A stretch of 64,000 nucleotides of DNA from CAISKJ01 sp046351555 (GCA_046351555.1 JAXLYI010000029.1:62001-126000), one strand, 5' to 3'. Positions 17,025 to 26,210 are shown, counted from the first letter of the stretch. The notes: generated by a model from the letters alone, not told the origin. A program made the numbers and translations.

Positions 17025-18080
17025 ATGCCTGCCCAATCTCGCGAGATCCCCGTCGAGAAGCTACACCTGGACATCCGCAACCCCCGGCTTCCCGAGGTGC
17101 TCCAGGGACGCAGCGAAGCGGAGTTGCTGCGCTTCCTCTACGAAAAAGAGGAGCTCACCGAGCTGGCTGTGTCCATGTGCGACAACGGCTTCTTCGCGCA
17201 CGAGCCGCTCCTCGTGGTGAAGGCGGCGAAGGGTGGCGACGATTTCACGGTCCTCGAAGGCAACCGTCGACTCGCGACCCTCAAGATCCTCCTCGGCGAC
17301 CCCATCGCGGAGGACATCCAATTCGACGGGCTCGCGCTCGATGGGGAGCGACGCGCGGAGCTGCTTCAAGTCCCCTGCGTCGAGGTAAGCGGGCGATCGG
17401 AGATCCTGTCGTTCCTTGGCTTTCGCCACATCGAGGGGCCTCGACCTTGGAGCCCCGAAGCGAAGGCGCGGTACATCGTCGACGCAGTCGATCAGGCCGT
17501 CAAGGAGGGATCACAGCGCCCTTTTTACGAGGTCGGTCGACGCACCGGCGGCAACACGCCGGGCGTTCGAAACCTCTACGTCGCGCTCAAGGTACTGCGG
17601 GTCGCGCGCGAGGAGCACGGGTTGGAGGTTGATCCCGTCCTCGACCAGCGCTTCGGCTTCTGGCAGCGCTGCATGAACTCCCCGGAGATTCGACAGTTCA
17701 TCGGTTTCGAGAGCGCGGACGACATCGACGAGATCAAGCGGAGCCTCAAGAGGCTGCGGCCAGAGGAGTTCAAGAAGGTTCTGGACGACGTTCGCCCGGG
17801 GGGGCGCCTCAAGGACTCTCGTCAGATCACGGAGTACGGCAAGGTTCTCGTCAACCCCGCAGCCTACGAGCGCTTCCGCGAGACCGATAGCCTGGAGGAG
17901 GCGCGTCGCGTACTCAAGGCGGACTCGATCGTTGCCCGTGTGACACAGCTTCAACATGACTGTGAGAAGGTCGGCCAGGAGATCAACGGACTGGAGTCCA
18001 TCGACGATCCCCTGCGTCAGGCCGTCAGCCGACTGCAGCGTGTGGTGAAGGGCATGTGGGCCGCCGTCAAGGAGGATTGA
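17025..18080 (+). CDS. ParB/Srx-fold nuclease-like protein, first gene of putative defence cassette
   Basis: 351 residues from ATG 17025 (an in-frame GTG at 17007 is possible but lies in the stem-loop). Residues 7-90 form a ParB/sulfiredoxin-like domain: IPVEKLHLDIRNPRLP, then FFAHEPLLVV and VLEGNRRLATLKILL. EGNRR (78-82) is the ParB-type nucleotide-binding/nuclease motif. A helical middle (about 130-200) could be the DNA-binding part, and the C-terminus is helical and charged. ParB proteins of this EGNRR subtype are not always chromosome-partition factors; many are encoded next to restriction and other defence genes. Here the next gene begins 2 nt downstream and a cytosine methyltransferase follows. 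The codons used (GAA, AAA, GAT) differ from the neighbouring genes, suggesting transfer. Confidence 0.75.
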   Translation: MPAQSREIPVEKLHLDIRNPRLPEVLQGRSEAELLRFLYEKEELTELAVSMCDNGFFAHEPLLVVKAAKGGDDFTVLEGNRRLATLKILLGDPIAEDIQFDGLALDGERRAELLQVPCVEVSGRSEILSFLGFRHIEGPRPWSPEAKARYIVDAVDQAVKEGSQRPFYEVGRRTGGNTPGVRNLYVALKVLRVAREEHGLEVDPVLDQRFGFWQRCMNSPEIRQFIGFESADDIDEIKRSLKRLRPEEFKKVLDDVRPGGRLKDSRQITEYGKVLVNPAAYERFRETDSLEEARRVLKADSIVARVTQLQHDCEKVGQEINGLESIDDPLRQAVSRLQRVVKGMWAAVKED

Positions 18081-18082
18081 GC

Positions 18083-19054
18083 GTGTCACCGATCCCTCCT
18101 CGCATCGATGCCGATGCTGTGGCTGAGCGACGTCCCATGCTTGCCGACCTCGTGGAGCAGGAGGTGTTGCGTGGCGGAAAGATGTCTCGCGCAAGGCTCG
18201 CAACATGGATCCGGAAAGCAGGCGTTATCCGTCAACTCGCCGAGACCTATGAAGCCGACCGCCCTGAGATAGATCCCGCGGATGGTGAGGACGATCGAGC
18301 GGATGGCGCCGAGCCTGGCCCTCACGACGTGGCAGATGAGGCCGCAGGGCGTGTGTTCGATCAACTCACGGAGCGGGCGCGGTGCTTGGCAGAACGATAC
18401 CCATTTGCACTCACCGCCAGCGGTGAGTTGCGGCGAGCGGCTGGAGCTGCTCTGGGCTGGTATGACTTCTTGCTCGCACTGTCGGTTGCGCATCGCTACG
18501 CAGTCCCGGTTGAAGGGGTCCAGCTCGATCGCCTCTTCGAGCGCCTCGTAGCGAGCTGCCTGCCGAAACTCGGCTTCCAGGTCAAGCACTTCGGCACCGC
18601 GGCGACGCGATCGGGAGGCCCCATCGAACGCATCGATGCAGCCGCGAGGGAGTTGCGGCTGTTGCCACGCTGGCAAGGCAACCGCTCTCTGATTCGACGC
18701 CGCGCCAACGATGCTGGTGTCGATGCATTAGGCCGGCTAGGAGCGGGTGATGGCAGGCCCGGGGACTGGGTGCTACTCGCGCAGACCACCGTCGCCCGGA
18801 GTGACGACTGGAACGCGAAAGCGTCGGAGGCGTTGCACTCTCCACTCCACAAAATCTTTGACGACCACCCGAGGGTGGCTGCCCTCGCGGTTCCCTATCA
18901 CGTCGCAACGGAACGTTTGCTCGACTTGACACGCAACTACGAGATCGTCGTGTTCGATCGACTGCGCCTGACGCTGCTGCTCGACGCGAGGCCAACGAGC
19001 GATGGCGCGACGCTGTGCGAGGCAGTCCGCTCCGTCGAATTCGAGTGGAGCTGA
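18083..19054 (+). CDS. Candidate PD-(D/E)XK-like restriction nuclease of the cassette
   Basis: 323 residues from GTG, 2 nt after the ParB-like stop. No close family is certain. Visible features: a helical N-terminus (1-60); an acidic linker (about 60-90); LFERLVASCLPKLGF (151-165), which looks like the first helix of restriction-endonuclease folds; then VDALGRL (Asp214) and DWVLLAQTTVARSDDWNAK (Gln234, Lys246). The order Glu-helix, Asp, and Q-x-T/K-like strand resembles divergent PD-(D/E)XK nucleases in which Gln replaces the second acidic residue. It lies between a ParB-like protein and a C5-methyltransferase, the place expected for the restriction subunit. Foreign codon use as for its neighbours. 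Nuclease function is inference. Confidence 0.55.
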   Translation: MSPIPPRIDADAVAERRPMLADLVEQEVLRGGKMSRARLATWIRKAGVIRQLAETYEADRPEIDPADGEDDRADGAEPGPHDVADEAAGRVFDQLTERARCLAERYPFALTASGELRRAAGAALGWYDFLLALSVAHRYAVPVEGVQLDRLFERLVASCLPKLGFQVKHFGTAATRSGGPIERIDAAARELRLLPRWQGNRSLIRRRANDAGVDALGRLGAGDGRPGDWVLLAQTTVARSDDWNAKASEALHSPLHKIFDDHPRVAALAVPYHVATERLLDLTRNYEIVVFDRLRLTLLLDARPTSDGATLCEAVRSVEFEWS

Positions 19055-19057
19055 TGC

Positions 19058-20317
19058 GTGGCTGACGGCCAGTCCAAGCCACTGTCGGGTGAGCAGCGCA
19101 GCACCGTTCAAGACGCACCGCTGCGGAGCATGGTGTCGCTCTTCTCGGGCGTCGGGGGGCTCGACGTCGGCCTGGAGCACGCAGGCTATCAGGTGCGCTG
19201 GTGTGTCGAGCACAATGAGACGGCACGGCGAGCGCTCAACGCTCTGCACCCCGAATGGCCGCTCGATCCCGAAGGGGACGTGAGCCGGGTGGACGCGCGG
19301 GGATGGATGAAGTCAGTGGGACTCCGTGCCGGGGACCTCGACCTGCTCGCCGCTGGCCCACCCTGCCAGCCCTTCTCACACGCGAGCGCGTGGCGGCAGG
19401 CACCGAGCCGCATCGATGACGATCGCGTCGAGCCGTTTCGCGCGCTGTTCCGCACGGTAGCGGCGCAGCTCAAGCCGCGGGTGATCCTCCTCGAGAACGT
19501 ACCTTCCCTCGGCAATGAGGCCGGGCAGCGCTGGCTCCGCGCGTGGTTTCAACGGCTCAACAAGGCCGCGGGCACCGCCTATTCCCCCTCCTTCGTCACC
19601 CTCAACGCCGTCGAGCACGGTGTGCCTCAATGCCGGCGTCGTCTGTTCATCGTTGCAGAACGTAGCGGGCGATCGTTTGCCGCGCCCGCCGCCACACACC
19701 ACCCGCCCGAGGCCATCCCCCCCGGAGGCCGCCGCTACGTGACCGCGTGGGACGCTATCGGCACCCTCGAAGATGATCCTGATCCGAGGCTGCGATGCAC
19801 CGGCCGTTGGGCCGATCTGCTCCCCTCCATCCCCGAGGGCTTGAACTACTACCACCACACCCCTCAGGGTGAGGGGCTTCCCCTCTTCGGTTACCGTACA
19901 CGGTACTGGAGCTTCCTCCTCAAGCTCGCGAAAGATCGCCCTGCCTGGACCCTCCCCGCAAGCCCCGGCCCCGCAACTGGCCCCTTCCATTGGAAGAGCC
20001 GCAAGCTCTCTGCGCGCGAACTCGCCGCGCTCCAGACGATTCCACTTCCGCACGCTCTTGACCTCCCGCTCCATGTCGCGCAGCGCCTGCTTGGCAATGC
20101 GGTTCCGGGCGCGCTCGGAGAGCTGATGGGATTCCAAGTTCGCACTCAACTCTTCGGCGAAACTCTATCCTGGCAACCTCGCCTCGTCCCGGCACCACGC
20201 AACGACTGCCCGGCCCCCATGCCTCCTGCGCCCGTCCCCTCACGCTTCGCCATCGCCCGTTCCGCGCCCGAAGCTCACCCCGGTGCCGGACGAGGCCCGC
20301 GCCCCTGGCAGCGCTGA
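19058..20317 (+). CDS. dcm: DNA (cytosine-5-)-methyltransferase
   Basis: 419 residues, GTG start 3 nt after the previous stop. The ordered C5-methyltransferase motifs are present: I, SLFSGVGGLDVGLEHAGY (29-44); IV, GPPCQPFSHAS with catalytic Cys103; VI, LLENVPSL (144-151); VIII, QCRRRLFIV (192-200); IX-like, KLSARELAALQTIP; and X, GNAVP. The target-recognition region between VIII and IX is short, as in monospecific enzymes. The C-terminal 60 residues are Pro-rich and may be partly disordered or read past the native end. It transfers methyl from SAM to cytosine in a specific site. Here it probably protects host DNA from the adjacent nuclease candidate. Base composition is lower in GC than the flanks. 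Confidence 0.93.
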   Translation: MADGQSKPLSGEQRSTVQDAPLRSMVSLFSGVGGLDVGLEHAGYQVRWCVEHNETARRALNALHPEWPLDPEGDVSRVDARGWMKSVGLRAGDLDLLAAGPPCQPFSHASAWRQAPSRIDDDRVEPFRALFRTVAAQLKPRVILLENVPSLGNEAGQRWLRAWFQRLNKAAGTAYSPSFVTLNAVEHGVPQCRRRLFIVAERSGRSFAAPAATHHPPEAIPPGGRRYVTAWDAIGTLEDDPDPRLRCTGRWADLLPSIPEGLNYYHHTPQGEGLPLFGYRTRYWSFLLKLAKDRPAWTLPASPGPATGPFHWKSRKLSARELAALQTIPLPHALDLPLHVAQRLLGNAVPGALGELMGFQVRTQLFGETLSWQPRLVPAPRNDCPAPMPPAPVPSRFAIARSAPEAHPGAGRGPRPWQR

Positions 20318-20363
20318 CGAGCGCCCCATTGCCCCCCCGCGCGCGGCGCCTTACAGCACCGCG

Positions 20364-22067
20364 ATGCTCGCAGCCCTCACCGCCAACGCCGTCCGCGGCG
20401 CCTTCTACCCCCTCCTCCTCGCCCGCCGCGGGTCGCTGGTGCCGAAGGGCGCCTGGGTCGAGCTCACCCTCGACGGCCCCGTCACCGAGCTCGAGCGCCC
20501 GATGCGCCGCTTCCGCTCGCCGCGCGAGCTGCTCATGGGCGGGCCCGCGGCGAAGCCCCCCACCACCGTCGCCGCCGTCCGCGAGCTCTGCGAGGCGATC
20601 GCGGAGGACGGCGACGTCGGCGGGCTCCTCCTCACCGTGCGCAACGTCGGCTGCGGGTCGGCCGTCGCCACCAGCCTCCGCGACGCGTTCCTCGCGCTGC
20701 GGGCCGCGGGCAAGAAGGTGGTCGCGTGGCTCCCCGACGGCGCCTCGACGCGCGAGTACGTCGTCGCCGTCGCCGCGGACAAGGTGCTCGCCACCCCGCA
20801 GGCCACCGTCGCGCCGCTCGGCTACGCCGCGGGGATGACCTTCCTCCGCTCGCTCCTCGCGCGCGGGGGCGTCGAGGCCGAGGTGTTCGCCCGGCGCGAG
20901 TACAAGAGCGCGGCCGAGGCCTTCACGCGCGACTCGTTCTCCGAGGCCAACCGCCGGCAGACGGAGGCGCTCCTCGACCGCGCGTACGAGGCCGCCGTCC
21001 GCGCGATCGCCGAGGGCCGCAAGGTCGACCCCGACCGCGCCCGCCGCGCCATCAACGAGGGCCCCTGGCGCGCGCCCGACGCCGTCCGCGAGGGCCTGCT
21101 CGACGCGACCGCCTACGACGACGAGCTCGCCACTCACCTCGACAACGCGCCCAAGCGCGTGCCCGCGCGCGCGTACCTCGCCCTCGCCCGCGCGATGCGC
21201 TTCCGCCCGCTCGGGGCCGAGCGCCGCGTCGGCGTGGTGGAGGTGCGCGGTCCCATCGTCTCCGAGGCGGGGATGGCCTTCGGCGCGGTGGCCGACGCCC
21301 GCCGCATCACCGGCGCCCTCCGCGCCGCGCGCGAAGACCGCTCGCTCGGCGCGGTGGTTCTCCACGTCGACACGCGCGGCGGGAGCGCGCTCGCCAGCGA
21401 CGTGATCGCCCGCGAGGTCGAGCGCCTCCGCGAGAAGAAGCCCGTCGTCGCGTACTTCGCCGACGTCGCCGCGTCGGGCGGGTACTACGTGTCCGCCCTC
21501 GCCCGCGAGATCGTCGCGCAGCCGCTGACGGTGACGGGCTCCATCGGCGTGATCGCGCTGCGGCTCACGGCGTCGCGCGCGCTGGAGAAGGTCGGCGTGA
21601 ACCACGAGGTGATCCGCCGGGGCGAGCGGGCCGACCTCGGCTCGCCCTTCCGCGCGCTCGACGACGGCGACCGGGCGGCCTTCGACCGCGAGATCGACGG
21701 GCTCTACGACGACTTCGTCGGCGTCGTGGCGCGCGGCCGCGGGCGCCCCGCGGGCGAGGTGGAGCCGCTCGCGCGTGGCCGGGTGTACGCCGGCGTCGAC
21801 GCACACGCGGTGGGCCTCGTCGACCACCTCGGCGGGCTCGACGTCGCCCTCGCCCGCGCCCGGGCCCTCGACGGCGGCCGCTTCGCCCCCGAGCCCGTGG
21901 TGGTGACGCCCCCGCGCCACACGCCGCCCCCCGCGGAGGCGCCCGCGCCCGTCCGCGCCGCGCTGGCGGCCTTCGGCGACGCCGCGGGCTCGCTCGACCT
22001 GCTCACGCTGCTGCTGTCGTCACCGCACGACCACCTGTTCGCGTGGGAAGACGCGCCGGGGCTGTGA
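20364..22067 (+). CDS. sppA: Signal peptide peptidase SppA-like protease (S49)
   Basis: 567 residues from the ATG at 20364. An in-frame GTG at 20283 would overlap the methyltransferase end and adds non-conserved sequence. Two tandem S49 domains: the N-terminal half contributes Lys181 in RREYKSAAEAF, and the C-terminal half Ser371 in DVAASGGYYVSALA, the Lys/Ser dyad of SppA. TVTGSIGVI after the Ser is also typical. It lacks an obvious long N-terminal transmembrane anchor, so it may be peripheral or cytosolic. It degrades residual signal peptides and possibly lipoprotein fragments. The original GC-rich codon use resumes here, marking the right edge of the foreign cassette. Convergent with the following lipoprotein gene. 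Confidence 0.88.
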   Translation: MLAALTANAVRGAFYPLLLARRGSLVPKGAWVELTLDGPVTELERPMRRFRSPRELLMGGPAAKPPTTVAAVRELCEAIAEDGDVGGLLLTVRNVGCGSAVATSLRDAFLALRAAGKKVVAWLPDGASTREYVVAVAADKVLATPQATVAPLGYAAGMTFLRSLLARGGVEAEVFARREYKSAAEAFTRDSFSEANRRQTEALLDRAYEAAVRAIAEGRKVDPDRARRAINEGPWRAPDAVREGLLDATAYDDELATHLDNAPKRVPARAYLALARAMRFRPLGAERRVGVVEVRGPIVSEAGMAFGAVADARRITGALRAAREDRSLGAVVLHVDTRGGSALASDVIAREVERLREKKPVVAYFADVAASGGYYVSALAREIVAQPLTVTGSIGVIALRLTASRALEKVGVNHEVIRRGERADLGSPFRALDDGDRAAFDREIDGLYDDFVGVVARGRGRPAGEVEPLARGRVYAGVDAHAVGLVDHLGGLDVALARARALDGGRFAPEPVVVTPPRHTPPPAEAPAPVRAALAAFGDAAGSLDLLTLLLSSPHDHLFAWEDAPGL

Positions 22068-22628
22068 CTACCGCCGCACGGCGTCGAAGGCGTAGGTGAC
22101 CTCGCAGGGGAGCTGCGTGTACTGCCCCTCGGCCGCGCCCAGGATGGCCCGGCAGTCCCCCGCCGCGACGCCGTACGTGATGGTCTCGGTCGCGGTGAAC
22201 GACCGCACCTGCGTCGCGCCGGCGTCCGCGGACCCCGCGTCGGGCACGCCGCCGTCGGCGCCGCCGGCCATCTCGACCACGCCCTCGATCACGTCGCTCC
22301 GGCGCAGCGTGCAGCCGACGATCTCGCGGCGCCGGTCGGGCGCCCACGCGACGACGTCCTCCTCCTGAAACAAGCGGAAGGAGCGGGCGGGGCCGTTCCA
22401 GACGCCGCGGGTGACGGAGGAGTTGGCGGGCGTCCAACTGAGCGCGCCCTGCCCGGTGAGCTGGAGGCTCACGTCGAACTCCGCGCGCTGGAAGTACGCG
22501 TTCGACTGCGGGCCGCAGGTGGCGGTGCGCCGCGTGGCGACGACGCGGAAGGTGCCGAGCTCGACCGGCTCGGGGCCGAGGCACGCGCAGAGCAGGGCAG
22601 ACGCGAGGAGGGCGCGGCGGAGGAGCAT
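22068..22628 (-). CDS. Hypothetical lipoprotein
   Basis: 186 residues from the ATG at 22628. The signal peptide MLLRRALLASALLCACLGP contains a lipobox (LLCAC). The mature protein is beta-rich, with scattered Cys (ATCGPQ, GCTLRR, AGDCRA, PCEVTY) and a low-complexity AGGADGGVPDAGSADAGA linker of the kind found in many lipoproteins in this window. No known domain recognised. The stop codons of this gene and SppA are directly adjacent. Located 44 bp after the ComEC gene on the same strand, so co-transcription is possible. Function unknown. Confidence 0.65.
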   Translation of the reverse strand: MLLRRALLASALLCACLGPEPVELGTFRVVATRRTATCGPQSNAYFQRAEFDVSLQLTGQGALSWTPANSSVTRGVWNGPARSFRLFQEEDVVAWAPDRRREIVGCTLRRSDVIEGVVEMAGGADGGVPDAGSADAGATQVRSFTATETITYGVAAGDCRAILGAAEGQYTQLPCEVTYAFDAVRR

Positions 22629-22672
22629 GGAGGGCTCGTACGGGATCGCCCCGCGCCGAAGCAACTTTCCGA

Positions 22673-25003
22673 CTACTCCACGCGCCCGTCGGCGTGGAGC
22701 GTCACGGCCACCGCGCCCATGAGGTCGGTGCGGCGCACGTCGATGCCGCGCGCCCGCAGCCGCGCGACGACCTCGGGGTGGGGATGGCCGAAGGGCGAAG
22801 GGTGCCCGCAGCTCACCAGCGCCACGTGCGGACGGAGCGCGTCGAGCCACGCGTCCGTCGTCGACGTTCTGCTGCCGTGGTGGCCCACCTTCAGCACGCT
22901 CACCGGGCGCATCGACGCGAGGAGCGCCGCCTCGCCGTCGCGCTCGAGGTCGCCCGGCAGCAGCACGCTCGCCCGCCCGTACGAGAGCCTGATGACGAAC
23001 GACGCGTCGTTGGGCGGCGTGTCGTCGCGCGCCGACGGGCACGGCGACAGCACCTCCAGCATGACCCCGTGGAAGGGCCGCGGCGGCCCGCACAACGACG
23101 CCGGACCGCGCACCCGCGCGCCACCCCGACGCGCCGCCGCGAGCGCGTCCGCGTAGAAGCCGCCGGTGCCGAGCGCGGCGCCCTGGCCGGTGTCCCAGAG
23201 TTCCACGGTGTGGACGGTGCTGAGCACCGCCGCGAGGCCGCCGCCGTGGTCGGGGTGCGGGTGCGAGAGGACCACCGCCGCGAGCTCCCCGCGCCGCCGG
23301 AGCGCGAGCCACGGCGCCACCACGCGCTCGCCCGGGTCGGGGCCGCCGGTGATCGCGCCGCCCGCATCGATGAGCATCGCCGTGCCGTCGGGGAGCTCGA
23401 CCACCAGCGCGTCGCCCTGCCCGACGTCGAGCGCCGTCACCCGCAACACACCACGCGGGTGGAGGCCGCGCCGGTGGTGGAGCTCGATCGCGCCGAGCGT
23501 CGCCACGCACATCAGCGCCAGCATCAACCGAGCCTTCGCGCGGCACCCGCACGCGGCGACGCCAAACGCGGTCGCCACCACCCACTCCGCGGGCGTCGGC
23601 GCGGGCAGTGCCACCGACGCGAGCGGCAACCGCGCGGCCGCCGACGGCAACGCGAACAGGGCCCCGAGCAGCGCCCCCACGACGCGCCCCGGGAGGCCCA
23701 ACGCCCACGTCGGGAGCACGGCCCCCGCGAGCGCGGCGCCGAGCACCGCGGGGAGCAGAAGCGCCTCGCCCACCGGCGCGGCGACGGCGTTGAGCACCAC
23801 GGCGGAGAGCGGCGCCCGGCCGAAGTGCCACGCGAGCGCGGGGGCCACGGCGAAGCCCACGCGCGCGCTGGCGGCGAGGGCGGCGGTGAGCTCGCCGCGG
23901 AGGTACGCGACGAGCCCCTCGGGCGGCGGCGCGGGGTCGGCCGAACCGCGCGCGAGGGCCCACGACGCTGCGACGGAGAGGACCCAGCCCACGTCGGTCA
24001 CGAGCACGGGGTCGCACGCGCCCATCGCGAGCGCGACGCCGGCGACCACGGCCTCACCGCGCGCACGGCGCCCCGCGAGCGAGGCCACCGCGCCGACGAG
24101 GGCCGTGAGCAGCGCGCGGAGCGACGAGGGTGCCTCGCCCGTCACCAGGATGAAGAAGCCCACCAGCGGGAGCGGCAGCGTCGCGGCGAGGCGCGGGGCA
24201 AATCCCTCCACCGCGAGCCGAGGCCACCGGAGCGCGAGGGCCCGCAGCGCGGCGCCCGCGAGCCCGAGCAGGAGCGAGACGTGCGCGCCCGACACCGCGA
24301 GCAGGTGCGCCATGCCCGTCTCGCGGAAGGCCTCGTGCTCGTCGGGGCGCAGGCCCGATCGGTCGCCGAACAGGAGCGCCCGGGCGCGGGCGGCGTGCTC
24401 GGGCGCGAGGGCCCGCGCGAGCGAACGTTCGGTGCGCTGACGGACGCGGAGTGCGGCCGTTCGAAGCGCGTCGAGGGGCGTCGCGCGGCGGCCGGTGACC
24501 ACGCACGCGGCGGCGTCGGCGGTCCAACGGACGCCGCGGAGCGCGCGGGTGTGCTCGGGCGGGTCGCGCGGCGGGTTGCGCACCGGGACGAGCGGGCGGA
24601 CGGTCATCGCGGCCTCGATGAGGTCGCCGGGCGTCGCGGCGCAGCGGCCCGGCGGCAGGCGGACGTCGACAATGCCCCACGCGGGCATCTCGACGAGGCA
24701 GCGGTCGTGCTCGCCGTCGCTCGCGCAGCCCTGCACGACGCGCCCCGCGAGGAGCTCGGCGTCGGCCGTCGGCACGCGCGTCCAGGCCGGGAGCATGAGC
24801 GAAGCGCGTCGCGAAGACCCCGCGAGGAGCGCCGCCGCGAGCAGGAGCGCGGCCCCGAGCGCGCCGCGGCGACGACGCGCGGCGAGCGAGCCTCCGAGCG
24901 CGAGGATGATGGCGAGCGGCGCGGCGACACGCGCGTCGGGCGACCACGGGAGCGCGAGCCCGAGCAGGAAGCCGAGCGCGACGAGGGGGAGCGGACCATT
25001 CAT
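22673..25003 (-). CDS. comEC: ComEC/Rec2 family DNA-uptake channel
   Basis: 776 residues. Start is the ATG at 25003 (MNGPLPLVALGFLLG), leading directly into a membrane helix; upstream in-frame codons are not membrane-like. Layout: N-terminal helices and a DUF4131-type beta domain (about 50-190); the Competence domain with about ten helices (about 200-500), including the marker MAHLLAVSGAHVSLLLG; and a C-terminal metallo-beta-lactamase domain (about 520-775) with VGQGDALVVELPDG, LSHPHPDHGGGL and VGHHGSRTSTTD. It forms the inner-membrane channel through which single-stranded DNA enters during transformation. Complete in length and motifs, so the organism may be naturally competent. Confidence 0.93.
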   Translation of the reverse strand: MNGPLPLVALGFLLGLALPWSPDARVAAPLAIILALGGSLAARRRRGALGAALLLAAALLAGSSRRASLMLPAWTRVPTADAELLAGRVVQGCASDGEHDRCLVEMPAWGIVDVRLPPGRCAATPGDLIEAAMTVRPLVPVRNPPRDPPEHTRALRGVRWTADAAACVVTGRRATPLDALRTAALRVRQRTERSLARALAPEHAARARALLFGDRSGLRPDEHEAFRETGMAHLLAVSGAHVSLLLGLAGAALRALALRWPRLAVEGFAPRLAATLPLPLVGFFILVTGEAPSSLRALLTALVGAVASLAGRRARGEAVVAGVALAMGACDPVLVTDVGWVLSVAASWALARGSADPAPPPEGLVAYLRGELTAALAASARVGFAVAPALAWHFGRAPLSAVVLNAVAAPVGEALLLPAVLGAALAGAVLPTWALGLPGRVVGALLGALFALPSAAARLPLASVALPAPTPAEWVVATAFGVAACGCRAKARLMLALMCVATLGAIELHHRRGLHPRGVLRVTALDVGQGDALVVELPDGTAMLIDAGGAITGGPDPGERVVAPWLALRRRGELAAVVLSHPHPDHGGGLAAVLSTVHTVELWDTGQGAALGTGGFYADALAAARRGGARVRGPASLCGPPRPFHGVMLEVLSPCPSARDDTPPNDASFVIRLSYGRASVLLPGDLERDGEAALLASMRPVSVLKVGHHGSRTSTTDAWLDALRPHVALVSCGHPSPFGHPHPEVVARLRARGIDVRRTDLMGAVAVTLHADGRVE

Positions 25004-25067
25004 GGCTAGCGAGACGAGCGCATTCCACGCGGCGTGCCGCACGGGAAAACAAGGCAATGCGGGGTGG

Positions 25068-25118
25068 CGGAGGGGTGGCGATGGGTGGCGGCCGCCAGTG
25101 GCGGGGGGGTGGCGGGGC
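25068..25118 (+). repeat. G-rich GGGTGGCG-type imperfect repeat
   Basis: The stretch between the ComEC start and the next gene repeats variants of GGGGTGGCG four to five times on the plus strand, with runs of up to seven G. It could form G-quadruplexes near the ComEC promoter. It may equally be compositional. Confidence 0.4.
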
Positions 25119-25197
25119 GATTCGTCGCCAGAGAATGTCCACCGTGCCGCGGCGCACGCTTGCGGCGAGTGCGCCCCGCGGCTACGGGTGCTCCCCC

Positions 25198-26139
25198 ATG
25201 CCCGGCGCCGCGCACGAAACCCTGGTGGGGGTGATCCGCTCGAACCCCGCGTGCTTCGAAGCGCTGTTGGAGGCGCTCGACCACACGCCCTCGCCGCCCG
25301 GGTTGACGGTAGCGGACAGCGCGGTGCGGGTGGCCGACCCGGTGGAGGTGCACCCCGACATTCTCTTCGCGCGGGGGAAGAAGCGCGGCCCGTGGCGGGT
25401 GGTCGAGCTCCAACGCGACGACGACGCGGGCAAGCAGCGTCGCTGGCTCCTCACGGCGGCGGCGCTCTTCGATCAGCGCGGGGAGATGGGCGACGTGTTC
25501 GTCGTCACCCACACGCGGGCCACGGCGCGGTGGGCCGCCGCCGTCGCCTCCGTCGTTGGGCCGCAGGGGACGCGGCTCTCCCTGGAGCCCGTGGTGATCC
25601 TGCTGACGCGCGACGTCGCCCGGCGGCTGCTGGCGACGGGGCGGCCCGAGCTCGCGGTGTTCGCGACGTGGGCGGTGCACCACCAGAAGGGCCCGCAAGC
25701 CGTCAAGGTGGTCGAGCGCGCGCTCCTCACGGTGAACCGGGCGAGGGCGGGGGCGTTGCGCGACGCCGCGATCCGCGCGATCTTCAACATGCTCGACGGC
25801 AGGCTCCGAGAGGCGGCGCGCAAGATGACCATGGACTTCAGCAAGATCCCCGAGGGCCCCGTCCACAAGTACCTCCGCCAGATCTTCACCAGGATCGGTG
25901 TGAAGCAGGGCGAGGAGCGCGGCGAGAAGCGCGGCAAGAAGCTCGGCGAGGCGGAGGCGCTCCTGCGCGTGCTCGCGGCGCGTGGGTTCACCGTGAGCGC
26001 CGCCACCCGCAAGCGCGTCCTGGCGTGCGGCGACAAGCGCACGCTCGACCGCTGGATCGACCGCGCCGTCACCGCCACCACGCTCGAGGCGGTGTTCGGC
26101 ACGACCGCGCGTGCGAAGCGCAAGACCACCGCGGGGTAG
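25198..26139 (+). CDS. Rpn/DUF4351-like PD-(D/E)XK nuclease-family protein
   Basis: 313 residues from the ATG at 25198 (MPGAAHETLVGVIR); in-frame ATGs at 25057 and 25135 add a low-complexity Gly/Arg stretch read from the G-rich repeat. The N-terminal two-thirds resemble Rpn-type putative transposase/nuclease proteins: an Asp in VHPDILFARG and VVELQRDD give the D...ExQ spacing of the PD-(D/E)XK core. A Lys/Glu/Gly-rich hinge (EERGEKRGKKLGEAEAL) precedes a helical C-terminal domain of the kind fused to such nucleases (DUF4351-like). Rpn proteins promote recombination or cleave DNA and often occur in multiple copies. Convergent with the kinase gene. Function by family only. Confidence 0.65.
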   Translation: MPGAAHETLVGVIRSNPACFEALLEALDHTPSPPGLTVADSAVRVADPVEVHPDILFARGKKRGPWRVVELQRDDDAGKQRRWLLTAAALFDQRGEMGDVFVVTHTRATARWAAAVASVVGPQGTRLSLEPVVILLTRDVARRLLATGRPELAVFATWAVHHQKGPQAVKVVERALLTVNRARAGALRDAAIRAIFNMLDGRLREAARKMTMDFSKIPEGPVHKYLRQIFTRIGVKQGEERGEKRGKKLGEAEALLRVLAARGFTVSAATRKRVLACGDKRTLDRWIDRAVTATTLEAVFGTTARAKRKTTAG

Positions 26140-26210
26140 CGTCGGGCTCCGTCGTGGCGGGGCCCACCCCCTCCCGCTCTCCAACACGCGTAAGGTACAC
26201 GCCGACGCGA

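Noticed and set aside
17025..18080. ParB-like gene as a chromosome-partition parB near oriC
   Set aside because: No parA, parS-like site, gidA/gidB or dnaA is nearby; the context is a restriction-type cassette.
25068..25118. G-rich repeat as a phase-variation tract or origin iteron
   Set aside because: The units are too irregular and lie in a G-rich composition; no DnaA boxes or in-frame slippage site were seen.
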